From the NCBI GenBank assembly GCA_003024785.1, contig PUQB01000004.1, forward strand, positions 310,001 through 374,000: a DNA stretch of 64,000 nucleotides. The letters run 5' to 3'. Both the position numbers and the translations under genes were made by a program. Source of the DNA: Selaginella tamariscina. Lineage: Eukaryota > Streptophyta > Lycopodiopsida > Selaginellales > Selaginellaceae. The notes under the pieces are model-generated. The model worked only from the letters and a program-made list of their open reading frames with translations. It searched no databases and had not been told where the DNA came from. The first letter of the stretch is position 1, and the number at the start of each line of letters is the position of its first letter. Shown one piece after another: positions 11,618-27,559 of this stretch.

Positions 11618-12690
11618 GTGAGGTTTTTTGGTGCTAATTAAGCTTTAGTTATTATTAATAAGATTTGCACTGTTAACATCCATCAAAAAGTAAAATTTTA
11701 AATTCTAATAGTATATTTGTTTACATTTTTATGAAGAGATATTACTATATTGTATAATAAATTAAATTAATATATTTTATTTAGATATAACTTGGATGAC
11801 GTATGGTTAACATAATATGAAATCAATATTTTAATTTTTCTTTTAATAAATACCATGGAAAAGAACTTAAATGTCCCTATAATACAATATTATATATTAT
11901 CTTACTAAGTTGTTAAGTATAAAATATATAAAACAATAAAAACTTTGTTTACTAAAGATAAACCATATTAATATTATAACAAAGGATACAAATCTCTCGC
12001 AATAATACTTTAAAAATTAAATAATAATAAAATAATTTTTAATTAAAATCAATTATTGACTTTGTAATATTAGAATATCATAATATCATTAGTGAATTCT
12101 ATATAATAAAAAACATAAAGAACAATATTTACTCTTGACTTTAACATTGTTGTGTGGTGAATATACAATAAGTCTAATCATATTTAAGATTGATCCAAAA
12201 GTAATTATTTACAATTAAAATAAATTATAAAATGCTTTTTCAATTCATAAAAATTAAATAAATCGATTATACATTATTATATGGCACATATAGTAAGACA
12301 CTATGAAAAATGATGTAACTATGTACCGTTCTTATGAATACCATTTGAAATTTAAGTTAGTTTATAATATATTAATCAACTTATTAAATTGCATTGATTT
12401 TGATGAGAAACATGCCATACATAATATAAATCTTTATATTATTTAAAATGATTTATTCTAAATTAAATTAAAAAATGGTTAAGATAAATAATAATAATAA
12501 TAATAATCTTAAGTCAAAATAATATACTTAAAATTTTAAGAATTGGGATATAGATTAATTAACTGAGATAAATTAATAACATTAATAATTCTAGTTTCAT
12601 AAAGACTTTTCTAATACACGATGTGTATATGCATTCTCGAGTGTTTAATATACTAAATATTGAAAAACTTACATTATCCAAAAGATAGTC
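11618..12690. other. Very AT-rich intergenic DNA, no gene seen
   Basis: Spacer between two converging genes, holding their 3' UTRs. An (AAT)n tract lies at about 12487-12507. No coding frame was found. Confidence 0.65.
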
Positions 12691-12999
12691 TCATTTCTGT
12701 AAGAACTTCTGTAAACTCGCAATGTCCAGGGCTTTGAAATCCTTAACCGTCTCCATTACATAAGATGCCAGCTTTTGAGCTGCTTCAGGTGTGGTGCCTG
12801 TCCAAATACTCGTAATATTAACTCTAATTAACTTACTCATCATAATTATTATTATATCATAGAAGTTACATACCTCAATGTTCAATGGCAACACAGGGTC
12901 GTGCAAAGACAATCTAAGCAGGAACCATCCTCCATATCCTGAAACTCTCACCTACAGAGTAAACACCATTTATAAATCTCTGTGTGTGTGTGGTGTATG

Positions 13000-13038
<39 letters not shown>

Positions 13039-14346
13039 ACCCCCTCGTAATTTTTCTCAGCTTTCTTTAAATCGGGATTTGAAGAAAGTGAGCTCTCCAA
13101 ATGGCGAAGAACTTCCTCCCCATACTCACGGAATGTCCTAAAAAAAAAACATAGACATGCATGTGCTTACACAGTACCTAGGCTTGCACACATACACACA
13201 CACAAACCTTGAACCAGTGTCTTGGTGGTTTTCATTGATTTTTAAACGTAATTCAGCAGCACACTCTGCTTCTTCAAGGCCCTTAATCAAGTTTGTTAGT
13301 ACTGAGCTACCTTCACCTTCCCCAGCTGCCTTTCCAGCAGCAAGCTTGATTAGTAGCTTAACCTAAACATCAAGTAGCTAATTAATATTGAACAGTGTGC
13401 ATGCGTGTGTGTATGTGTGTGTGTTATGTCTGTATAAATGTGTGTGTGTGTGTGTGTGTACACACACACACATTAAATAGTTGATTAATCAATCAGTGCT
13501 AAATTGGGCATGAGTACGCGTAGAGAGAGATTACCATAAGATATGCACCATCATCGAGCCAACGGTTTTCTTTCAAGGCTCCATGTCCACTTGTCTCAAT
13601 AGCCAAATGGGACTCCTCGCCTACTGTATTCTATACCAATACAAGTAAATAATTCAATTAATCACCCCAATGCATAATTATAATTCAAGATGGATATATA
13701 TATTATATACATGTAAGGTATATAAGCTTACCAATCTTATTCCTTCGTCAATCACGTTCTTGTATCCTCTCTTAAAACGATGATGTTTTCCACCTGTAAG
13801 TTATTAGTAATACAAAATTTGATATTGATATTCACAGACGCACACACACACCGAGATTCTTCTCGATAAACACTGTTAATCCATCCGACGTCACACTATC
13901 GGTCACAATTGTTGTTCCCGGATGCTGTTTAAATAAATTAAATAAATTTTAATTAACAAGATAATAATTAACTAAGTTGAATATTGAATAAACTAAAAAG
14001 TATTATACCTCGGCGAGGACAATAGCAGAAATAAGTGCTATTAAGCGGTTGCGGTTAAGTTCTCTACCACTAGAGTCCACTGCAGCTGACCTGTTAACAG
14101 AACGAAAATATGTGTGTCGACGTGTGACACATACATACATATACATACATGACTGTATACAGCATAAATAATATAAATATATAGAAAAGACGATAATTAA
14201 ATGTAAATAACCTGTCTACATCTGTGTCAAATATAATTCCAAGGTCAGCTTTGTGCTTAAGAACAGCGGTTGTAATGGCCTCCATAGCATTCTTGTCTTC
14301 CGGATTAGGAATGTGATTAGGAAACATGCCTGCAAAATAACGTGTT

Positions 14347-14436
<90 letters not shown>

Positions 14437-16201
14437 GATAGATAGATAGATATATAGTTTGTTTGTGTGTGGGGGTGGGTGTGCAAGTACCGTCAGGTTC
14501 TAGGAACTGGCTCCCTGTTGTATCGGCTCCCAATGGTTGCAACACTTTCTCCTAAAAGAAAATATTACAACATACATAGCATAGGCTTGTGCAACACTAC
14601 AAACGTTTACATATACACGTATATACTGACCGGGAAGAAGCCACCAGCACCATTTCCTGCGTCCACAACTATGTGAAATCCTTCCAATGGCCGTTCTGCA
14701 AGAAACAACCCAAGAAGTTATATATTACCTGTTTACATGTACACACATACTTATATGTACACGTATATACACCAGATACAGATTTCTCTCTCGCAAATAT
14801 ATATACTTGCATACACACACACACCACACACACACATATATATTATATACAGGTTAATCTGAATGAGTATAAGTGTGTGTGCATATGTATGTAGTATACA
14901 TATATATTACCTTTGCACCAGCAGACTGGACGGCTTTCACAAGTTCACCAGCATAGTGGTCCATGTAATTCGCTCTTTGCATTGAATCAACACCCACATT
15001 TGAGGAAGCGTGTGCATTATACAGCTTAGCAGCTCTTGCAAGTATATCACTTATTTCTGCTTTTCCAAGTCCACCCTCGCTAGTGAAAAACTTGAAACCA
15101 TTCCTATTGTAAGGAAGATGACTCGCTGCAAGACATTACACCTGTTAGTAAGTTTACTATACTTGTGTGTGTGTGTGTATACAGACACACACACACACAC
15201 ACACACACAATCGATATTAGTTCTGTATTGTACCTGTGATCATAATAGCACCATCAACTGGACATAGAAGGTCTTCTTTTTCAGTCACTGTGCTGTTGAA
15301 CATTGCAGGAGTTGATGCCAATCTGCTCAAATACAATGTGTGTAAGAGTGTGTATATGTTGAGTGTTATAATAGTATGAAAGCGTATGTTGTATAGAGCG
15401 TAACTATAAATGGACTAAACATAGTTTCACGACATGCTAAACATAGTTTGCACGCTACACACAATTCTAAGTACTATTGATGCAAAAATCATTTTTAAAG
15501 ATTGCTATGACTAGTAATATGAACATAACAGTTCAGAGTGAAGTTCTAGAGCTTACCCGTAGAGAACCACTTCTAAACCGGCAGCTTTGATACCTTGAGC
15601 GATAGCTTCCTGTTTGAAGTAAGATCATCACACACACACATGCATATATATATATATATATATATAATATATATATGGGGAGAGAGAGAGTGCATATGCA
15701 TGAATGTATATAAATACCTGTAATGAGCTTGCGGATATTCTAGAATCATGACCAATGGATATTCTGAGATTTTTTCCTTGTTTTTTATCGGAGAGCCAGT
15801 GTGAAAAGGCAGCTCCAATTGCTATTGCAACTTCTGGTGTTAAATTTACAGGTTCCCCTTCAACTCCAGCAATTGCTACTCCTCGAATATCACTGCAATT
15901 TAAATAGGATAATTATATACATAAAAAACATACTAAATATAAATGTATTTGGTATATTAAAAAATAAACGTACAAAATTACCTAATATACGATGGATTGT
16001 ATTATAGAGCACAACCCATAGAATAATAAATAATCATTTTACAATTAGCTATGTACTATAAGTACACACATATACATACATATCACGTATATATGGGTAC
16101 TTTTGCATTTGTAATAATACCTCCCATTTTGCAGCTTCTTAAAATCAACTTTCTCCACAACGCTTGATGCAGATCCTAAAAGAAAACCATATTTTAGTAT
16201 C

Positions 16202-16234
<33 letters not shown>

Positions 16235-16587
16235 GCAAAAGGTTTAATTAAACTATATATATATATATAATATTATAATATATATATATATATATAATAT
16301 ATATATATATTATAGAAGGTGGTACAGCCAGTCTACAATGCAAACAAGTCACATTATATGTATGAAAACTTAAATATTTAAATATATACATATGTGTGTG
16401 TATCATACGAACCAGAGGAATTAGTAATGACTTGTCTGCGATTTGATCTACAGTAAACCATAGATGTGTTGTTAAAATTGATATGTGAAAAGCGTGCAAA
16501 ACCCAAATTTGCATCATGCAAGGAATTTGCAAGAGCTGAATTTGTAAGCTTGGCAATTACATGTGCAGAAGACATAGCTGCATCCAT
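12691..16587 (-). CDS. Plastid-targeted phosphohexomutase (phosphoglucosamine/phosphomannomutase-like), 17 exons
   Basis: Exons (minus): 16587-16413, 16175-16121, 15892-15718, 15609-15557, 15322-15234, 15125-14919, 14695-14631, 14551-14491, 14329-14212, 14090-14009, 13924-13852, 13793-13732, 13630-13535, 13362-13208, 13137-13041, 12951-12870, 12797-12691; about 583 aa. The first 50 residues are Ser/Asn/Ala-rich with few acids, like a plastid transit peptide. Alpha-D-phosphohexomutase landmarks appear in order: KKLQNGSDIRGVA, the phosphoserine loop TASHLP (usually TASHNP), the metal loop DTDVDR, sugar-binding ETSGHGA, and RLSLHDP as the C-terminal phosphate loop. The family moves phosphate between C1 and C6 of hexose or hexosamine phosphates; the substrate cannot be told here. 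Joins 6/7 and 16/17 keep frame only with unusual donors (14918 and 12869). The obvious donors one and four bases away suggest a missing base near each join instead. Several introns begin or end in microsatellites. Confidence 0.88.
14346..14458. repeat. (CT)n/(TA)n microsatellite in phosphohexomutase intron
   Basis: About 45 bases of TC repeats followed by TA and GATA repeats, all within intron 8. Similar CA/TG, GA or TA tracts lie in other introns of the same gene (about 12980-13035, 13400-13470, 15161-15208, 15640-15690, 16202-16315). Confidence 0.9.
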
Positions 16588-17184
16588 AGATTTGATTTTC
16601 TTTCAACACAATTTTGTGTATACAATTTTTAGAGAGAAGAATAAAATCAACACACATGATAAATTTCAGCAAAGAAAAACATCACATATGCTTGATTTAT
16701 TCAATTAATAAGAGATTCACATAACCTTTTCGCTTACCAGCCATGACGGAGCTCCAAATGCCCTTAATTGCCCTTACGACCCACCATGTAAACCCTTATT
16801 TAATATTCCAAAAACTCGCATTTTTAGATGAATGGCATGTATTGTATACTTTTATTAAATTAATAAATCACTATTTAATTATGACTTCAAACTATATATA
16901 TTGTGATAATTAAACTAGTAAAATATTCCATAGAACTTATGTCATATATACAATAAATACGTCTATGTATAGTATGTAAATATGTATATTAATATAAAAT
17001 TAAAATATTCTAGAATATTCTCTTTTATAATTTAAATGTACTTGTTGCTTTTATCTTTAAATTATTTTAATAAAAATTATTAAATTTATAAAATAACTCG
17101 TTTGACACGTATTTTATTGTGTTAACTTTAATTTATAGTATTATTTATATAATGTACTTTTGTACGCAACCACACCGCGTGTAC

Positions 17185-17226
<42 letters not shown>

Positions 17227-17496
17227 AGGAGAGAGATTAAACTGTCTAGCGAATTTAATTTATATTTTAACAAAATGTATGTTGTATCTTTGTGTATATG
17301 TATAGATCGGTTTTTGACTAGCTGATAAATGTATATATTTACATTATCATGAATTTACCAATTATTTAATTTTTAAATATCATTGTTAATTGATAATAGA
17401 TTCTTTAATTAAATTACTTTCCTGCTTAGCATATTTTAATATATTATGGATATATCATGATGTAGAATACATTTACCTCCTTGTATATAGCCTTGC

Positions 17497-17561
<65 letters not shown>

Positions 17562-17888
17562 ACAGATCATATGACACTGCAGATCATCGATATACAAAGA
17601 TACAAAAGCGTTATATATAATACAAAAGCACGTAATCTATAAGATTAAACACAAGTGAATACAAAGTTTACGTGTACACATGTACATGTGTTTGTGTTTT
17701 TATGTATATGAGCCATATATATATATATATATATATATAATCCAAAGAATCGAAAGTCTACAATAACAATACACCGCAGCAAAGATAATATTATATGATG
17801 TGTCATGGTTATGTAACATATATATGACTGTGATGCGTGTGTGTGTGTATGTGAATTACTTATGTATGCAAAGTTTACAAAGTTGTGA

Positions 17889-17921
<33 letters not shown>

Positions 17922-18552
17922 GTCATTTACATGTGTTTATTATATGATTACTTCAGAAATTGCGCATATGTTAATGGATGCAACTCTTTTCGATGTTCAC
18001 AATAAAGCATGATAATATAATACACAGTGATACTTGTTTTAATATATACTTGGTTATTAAAACTATTATTATTTCTAATTAAACATTCAATATGTACACA
18101 CACACACACACACACACACACATATCATTCGTGATTTCCCTCAGGCATTTTTAATAACACCCGTTTAAAGAGAAATATAAACATGCTATATGTAGTGTGT
18201 AACTTGGAGTATGTAACTAAAAACTCTATCAAGCCAAATAAAAAAAAAAACTATAATGATATTAGTATTATGTATATTCACGGTTTGTTTATTTGTGAGA
18301 ACACAAATTTAAACTTGAATAACCTTAAATTTAATTTAACTTTGACGGTGGAGATTAATTTCTTTATAGCCGTTAATATTTATTATTATTATTAATCAAC
18401 CCTAAACTTTACACCTTATACTCAATTTAAATTTGACAATGGAAATGAAATTTCTTATAGGCTCATTCACCTTCACCTAATAATTTATAGTTGTTTTGAT
18501 CCATATATTTTAGAATTAATTTCATTTAAGCTGTGCGTGCGTGTGTGTATAA
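16588..18552. other. Intergenic DNA with many microsatellites
   Basis: Upstream of the phosphohexomutase start. It holds (GT)n(GA)n at about 17184-17237, (CT)n(TA)n at about 17498-17555, TA repeats at about 17717-17740, (GT)n(GA)n at about 17888-17921 and (CA)n at about 18097-18121. No coding frame is convincing. Confidence 0.6.
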
Positions 18553-18682
18553 GGCTCACTTTTCACTAACGGGTGATTAATTAACCACTCTAATGGAAAA
18601 ACACAGTGGTATAATAATTAAGGACGTGACATTATTTTAATTTACCACCGGCCAAATAACCACCCGCTAGTGAAAAGTGGGC
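18553..18682. mobile_element. Tourist-like MITE, 130 bp, copy 1
   Basis: Terminal inverted repeats of about 22 bases: GGCTCACTTTTCACTAACGG at the left and CCGCTAGTGAAAAGTGGGC at the right, flanked by TAA on both sides (18550-18552 and 18683-18685). A TAA duplication is the hallmark of PIF/Harbinger elements and their Tourist MITEs. The internal part (CCGGCCAAATAACCACC) recurs at about 48950 in a second copy. There is no coding capacity. Confidence 0.75.
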
Positions 18683-19036
18683 TAAAAAGAGACCATAACA
18701 ATGTTAAGCTCCAGTGGATCTATACGTGATTAGCAAAGTCCCATGTTAAGGTTCCTCTCTATCGTATGTTTATATAAGTATACTATGGATCATATAAAAT
18801 GTTGCAAACACCTCTGTCTCTCTCTTCTCTCAGAAGGTGTATTGGTGTAGGATTTTGATTAATTCAACTCGAGATAATCGACATTGTTGATGGTGTGAAA
18901 TGTCCTAAAAATTATATATACTGAAAACGTCAAAGTAGTTATGCTTAGTATCAAGATCTGTTTTTAAAAGAGTGAAGCTTCAATTAAGATAATTGCAGGC
19001 AGTTCTACATCAATTGTCAGCATTTGTAAACTCAGA

Positions 19037-20183
19037 TCATGTCAACCCAGGGAAGGGAACGTGACAACCGGGCTTGAGAACCACAGCGGGAGTGATGAAG
19101 GCGTTGTCCATGATGAAATCTGCAGTAACATTAAAGAAGTGCTGCGTGTAGTGAACTCCATCGAATGTTATATAAGTCTCTGGGTCCTTGCAGACCGTGT
19201 AGTCAGGGCCGTTTAATCCCGCACAACCACAGAGTGCATTGCCTGCACAGTTGAACTCGTTCAAGGTAGATGGTTTCCCACAGCAAGCTGCTTTGGCAAC
19301 GGTGAAGTTGTACGTCCTGCATGTTGAGCACCTCGTTGCTAGCTGCATTCCAGTCAAAGTAATAGACATTGAGATCTGTATAGTTTGCATTTAGCTGCCT
19401 CGCCATCTTTGCAAGCTGGCTGTTGAAGTATCGTACAAGGTTACCGAACTGGACGACACAGCCGAGATGGTCGTAAGTTATCGATGAGAAATTCTGGTAC
19501 GCATCAAGGTTGCCCGGAGAGCAATCGGCACGAGGCATGTTGAAGAGGAGTACGTGCCTGGCACCTGCCTCATACAGCTTGAGTATATTTGAGGTGAGAC
19601 CCTTGATTGTAACAGGGATGGTTGTGTTCACCTCCCCATCAAATCCCATAGTTTGCAACATCAGGTTGATATCGTCACCACCGATCTCAACAAAGTAGAG
19701 AGCTTGCTCGAACCACTTCTGGTTCAGCTCGGGAACATGCTCGCCATTTCTGCCTTGTGTTCCACGAAGTCTTGGACCTGAAGTGAGAAGTTGTGGGGAC
19801 TTGAAAACGGGTTGCCAGGGATTGTAGTCACTGTGGCACCGGAGTAGGCAAAGTTGAGACTCGTGAAGTGACTGCCATTGTACTCAAACTGGGAACCGAG
19901 AGATCACCCAGATTGAGCTTTTGAACAAGAAAGTCTATCAGCAAGAGACCATCCGAGTATCTACCAGTGGGCGTGCCGTACGTGATACCGTAAGGAAAGT
20001 TTCCTGCGACGGTAATGTTGTCTGCCTCTAAATTGCGGTTGCCTGTGTCCGTAAGTGAATCTCCAAAACCAAAGACGCAGTGGGACATAGTGAATTCTCG
20101 TATGTGCTTGGAAGTAAATGCCGTCCGACAGCTACACAAACAAGAAGTGCATAAATCATTAAGAGAAATGAGAGAGAAGCCAT
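19037..20183 (-). pseudogene. GDSL-type esterase/lipase, single exon, reading frame broken four times
   Basis: The start at 20183 gives MASLSFLLMIYALLVCVAVG, a secretion signal. A TATATAA box lies about 60 bases upstream (20241-20250). Conserved blocks follow: FGFGDSLTDTGN (block I, catalytic Ser), IGGDD (block III, Asn replaced by Asp), and DGVHYT near the C terminus (Asp and His of the triad). The family hydrolyses lipids or other esters in the cell wall or apoplast. The protein is readable only by changing frame at about 20110, 19905, 19735 and 19320. Each is a one-base event, and the sequence either side is well conserved with no other stops. Either this is a very young pseudogene or the assembly has errors. 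The window-wide pattern favours errors, in which case this is an intact gene of about 370 aa. Confidence 0.8.
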
Positions 20184-20249
20184 GATATCAGACGATAACA
20201 AATGAATGAACACTGTTTACGTTCTCATTGTTCACACGCTACTTATATA

Positions 20250-20482
20250 GTACTCTGTCATGCTAATCTTAAATTTTGTAACTAATCCTGCACTCATAAT
20301 TGGTTTGATATATTTAGCTTATATTTTTCAACGTTAGCTCTGTACTTGCCATGATGAAGACAAGATTAGTAGATATATATTACCCCGGGAGTTACATCAT
20401 GTATTAATAAATATATATGTCTCTCTATCTCTAGTATAAACGTATATATATATATATGAACATATATACATATCTCTCTTGC

Positions 20483-20513
<31 letters not shown>

Positions 20514-20860
20514 TAAAGTAACTACAGTAAATACGTAAATTACCCTAGTAAGTATAAATAATTAAGGTATATACAGAAGTTAATCCTATAATTAGGATAA
20601 TTTGGTTTATAGGATCGATGTAAAGACCCGGACACAAACGTACAATAACAATATAAATAAAAAAAGAAATTCGAAATAACTTTTGTATTCAAGTTAAAAT
20701 TTATATATATAAATAAAAGATATATTCTTAATTTATAAATCAATAATAAATTATCCTAATTATAAAATTAACTTCCATATATACTTTAATTATTTACACT
20801 TATGAAGGTAATCTACATATTTACCATAGTTACTTTACAATGTATATATATACATGCAAA
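20250..20860. other. AT-rich intergenic DNA
   Basis: Upstream of the GDSL gene. TA-rich microsatellites lie at about 20440-20510. No gene was seen. Confidence 0.55.
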
Positions 20861-20864
20861 TTTA

Positions 20865-21330
20865 CATATACATTTAGATTATACAGATTAATCTAAATGT
20901 ATATAAGTGGGTGTGCATATGTATGCATGTATACTTTGTCATCACCAGACCCAACGAGACGCCAGAAAATTTGAAACCATCCCTATTGTAAGGAAGATGA
21001 CTCGCTGCAAGACATTACACCTGTTAGTAAGTATATTATGTACTTATGTACTTATGAGTGGTGAATACACACACACACACACACTACATATAATACATAG
21101 AGAGAGGCTAATTCTGCATCTTACAATAACTGGACATAATAAAAGGTCTTTTTTTTCAGTCACTGTTCAACAGCGTGTGCTGATATGCCCAAAATACAAT
21201 GTGTGTAAGAGTGCGTCTTTATTGAGCGTATAATAATAGTATGACTAAACTCAGTTGTTGTATAGAACGCAACGATAAATAGATTAAACTCAGTTTTAAG
21301 ACACGTGCATACACACAATTCTAGTATGTG
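20865..21330 (-). pseudogene. Duplicated fragment of the phosphohexomutase gene (exons 5-6 and introns)
   Basis: Bases 20970-21030 are nearly identical to about 15090-15150, covering the start of exon 6 and the end of intron 5. Bases 21125-21330 match about 15255-15475, covering exon 5 and intron 4. Bases 20875-20920 match intron 6 near 14855-14895. Much of exons 5 and 6 has been deleted. Because intron sequence is included, this was a DNA-level copy and not a retrocopy. It cannot encode protein. It sits about 4.5 kb upstream of the parent gene in the same orientation. Confidence 0.85.
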
Positions 21331-21605
21331 TATCTATGTATGTATGTATCTATATATATGTATGTGTGTGTGTGTGTGTGTATGTATATAGAGAGCAATA
21401 AAAGCATGAATAAAATAATAAATACTTTAAAAATCAGCTTAAATAACAAAATACGTCGGGCGTTGGTTCACTATCCTACTGCCCAAGCAGGACCAGTTTA
21501 ATGAATTAGAGTCGGATTAAACATTCGTAGAAATCTCTAGAGTGCCTGCTATTGAAAAACCAGTAAAAAATCATGTATCACACACGCACGCACGCACGCA
21601 CATAC

Positions 21606-22248
21606 TCATACCTGGGGTGGCAAGTAGCTCATGCTATTGTACATACCCGACTGTAACAAATATATAACTTAGTTATATAGATAGATAGATAAATAGATAG
21701 TTAGAGAGAGACCTGAACACCTGCTGTGATAGCCATAGCAGCACCTTCTTTCTTAGCTTCACCTTTACCACCAGCTCCCTTGTCACCCTAAGCAAAAAAA
21801 TTCTTAAGTGAATTTTAATAATATAATTAATATTAATACTAACCTCCACCTGAAGCCACCATATCCAGCAAAAGAGTAAAAACATAGATAAAAAAAGAGT
21901 TTAACAAATTAAGGCTTAATTAAAAACGTTTTGTTTATATTAGACAGGCATAGAGTTCGATGTAAGATGTGATAATAATAATAACAATAATGATATATTA
22001 ACATATAAAACTTAAAGCTTATATATTTAAATAGTAAATATTACTGCGTACCTCTCGATATTTTTGTAAGTAGCATTTCAGAGGTTCTAAATACTCCTCA
22101 AATCCCAGCGTGCTCATCGCCCATAGCAAATCGTCGCCGTTGATCGTCTTCCGTTTCTCCCGTTGACATTTATCGCTCGCTCTGCATGTACATATAACAA
22201 AATTTAACTTACATTATAATAATAATCTCGTATATAATCAGTAGGACG

Positions 22249-22283
<35 letters not shown>

Positions 22284-22664
22284 ATAACTATATATAAGCT
22301 AACTTACTCGCTAGTGATGAAGCTGATGAATTCAGAGACACACTCTTGGACAGTTTCTTTTGCGTCCTTGGCGATCTTGGCATTTGCAGGGAGAGCCCTC
22401 TTCATTTATACGACTTATATTAGCAATGGGTAGAAACCTGTGTTAACTATATCAGTATACACACATACACACACAAAAATATTCATAAGTACAGCCAACC
22501 GTATACATATATATGTACTTTGTGTAATCGCATCGCATATACACAGGCACACACACACACCTGTCCTGCTCCCTCACGTTAGAGTTATCTCGATCACCAC
22601 CATGGCCACCTGCATCATCCGAGTGTGGACTATCTTGACTCCTAGGACTCCCCACTTCCGCCAT
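21606..22664 (-). CDS. NF-YB (HAP3) subunit of the CCAAT-binding factor, five exons, one frame break
   Basis: Exons (minus): 22664-22561, 22437-22308, 22181-22052, 21787-21713, 21650-21606; about 160 aa when the break is ignored. The histone-fold core is plain: [15 protein letters not shown], then [47 protein letters not shown], and [15 protein letters not shown]. It pairs with NF-YC and NF-YA in the nucleus to bind CCAAT boxes. The residues after the core start (KDAKET, not the LEC1-type signature) make it a standard rather than LEC1-like NF-YB. In exon 2 one extra A at about 22406 (ATAAATG where ATAATG is expected) shifts the frame inside the first helix. This is either a sequence error or an inactivating mutation. 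Intron 1 starts in a (GT)n tract. The stop at 21608-21606 was chosen by reading through the last GT. Confidence 0.9.
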
Positions 22665-23652
22665 TGCTTATCTAACAAACTGAACACAATTTTGTTACCA
22701 TTGAATAAGCAAGCAAACTTAACTAAGATTCATAATGTTTTGTGTTTGTTAGTTTGGAGTGTTGATTGGAAGATAATAACTAATAGATCAGTAACAAGTA
22801 ATAGACTGTTAGGTGTATCTTATATATAAGTTAAAAGTCAAATAATGATTTCAGCCCCTGTCAAGACTGAACACTGCTTTGACAAAATGCTTTCGCAAAA
22901 TGCATGTGTTGTTGTTGTTGCTGAACAATAGAACTATATATATGTTTATAAAAGCCCCATGAGATTGGGCAGCATATATACTACATACAAGAACGAAAGC
23001 AATACATAATGGGATTGGAGCAAACACAAACACAGAACTATTGAACAAGAAATCCATTGAAACAATGGATATATTCATACAAAGAGAGAAAAACCCACAA
23101 CATGTAAGCTCAGCCCACCCATCAAAAAGACGGGATTCTGGAGAATCTATGGGATACCCACAACAAGAGAAGCCAAACTAGGATACGTGGAGAGAACAAG
23201 CTAAGAATTGGCAAGACAAGCATGGCAATAGGGAGAGAATGGGGCACGCACGGGATTGGAGAGAGATCATGGGGTAAGAAGGGGAAAAAACAAACCCTTT
23301 TTATTGCAGTTGTGTTCTTCGTTGGGATGTTGCCACTTGGTGAAAGCCCCTCTCTCGCCCCCTCCAAGATCCAGCGTCGTTGGTTTTGCTTCTATTTCGC
23401 CCTATCGTCGCCGTTCACCATATCCGCCCTCACATGCATGCCCATGCATATGACCCCATGGCTGCCCGTGCTGCCCGACCCAACCAACTCATGCCACGTG
23501 TGCTCTGCCCGTGATAGCGATCGCTTGCTTTTCCAAGATGCCCAATGCATATTCCCTTTCACAATATGCGGTATATTCTGTGGGCAGATCAAATAAATAA
23601 AAAACAAAATTGGTTTTTTTAAATTAATTAATTATTATTTAAATATTTTGTT
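22665..23652. other. Spacer with a GC-richer patch, no recognised gene
   Basis: Upstream of NF-YB and downstream of the disulfide isomerase gene. A 124-codon plus-strand ORF (23222-23596) and overlapping minus-strand ORFs exist, but none matches a family I know. CATGCATG (RY-type) motifs cluster at about 23432-23450, so this patch may be regulatory. Confidence 0.4.
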
Positions 23653-27052
<3,400 letters not shown>

Positions 27053-27289
27053 TGTTCTACTGCCTGACAAACAAGACAGAATTACTCATCAGCACACCAA
27101 GCAACCCGAGCTCGTACCTTCGCAACTTCTAAGGACACTTTCTTAATATATGTGTAAAAAATTAAAAGGAACTCAAGGCTTTTTTTAAGTACATTTCTTA
27201 GGGAAGGAATTTACAAAGAGTGTTATTAAGGTTTTCCTTCATATCATAATAAGTAGGCATTCTAAATCCTTCTGAAATAGTATGGGGGC

Positions 27290-27520
27290 CGTATTCTGCA
27301 AACTACCGGAAATCTAGCCTACATTCTGGAAATTGGAGCCCATACCTTCGTAGAATTGATCCAAGGCGAGAATCCGGACCTAGAACACAGAAATGTGAGC
27401 AATCCAGCTGCAGATCAGGACTACATTCTGCAGATCGAGCACATACCTTCTTAGAAGCGATCCAAGGCAAGATTTTCAGACCTAGAGTAAAGAAATGTCA
27501 GATATCGAGAGAGAGATCTG
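27290..27520. repeat. Imperfect direct duplication upstream of the disulfide isomerase gene
   Basis: Two segments of about 75-80 bases (about 27330-27405 and 27420-27500) both read ACATTCTG...CCATACCTTC/ACATACCTTC.TAGAA..GATCCAAGGC and end near AGAAATG. They lie 280-450 bases upstream of the start codon. They could be leader or promoter sequence. No known element is recognised. Confidence 0.6.
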
Positions 27521-27559
27521 CATTGGAGAAATGGAGGTGTACCTGACGAGCGCTGCCAG

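Noticed and set aside
14216..14545. ORFs rich in RERERE, SLSLSL or YIYIYI around microsatellites
   Set aside because: Translations of (GA)n, (TC)n and (TA)n tracts; the same applies to similar ORFs at 26747-27146, 17390-17926 and 16248-16556.
23222..23596. A 124-codon ORF with a hydrophobic segment
   Set aside because: No recognisable family, no sign of splicing partners, and overlapping ORFs on the other strand. Kept only as a note in the spacer entry.
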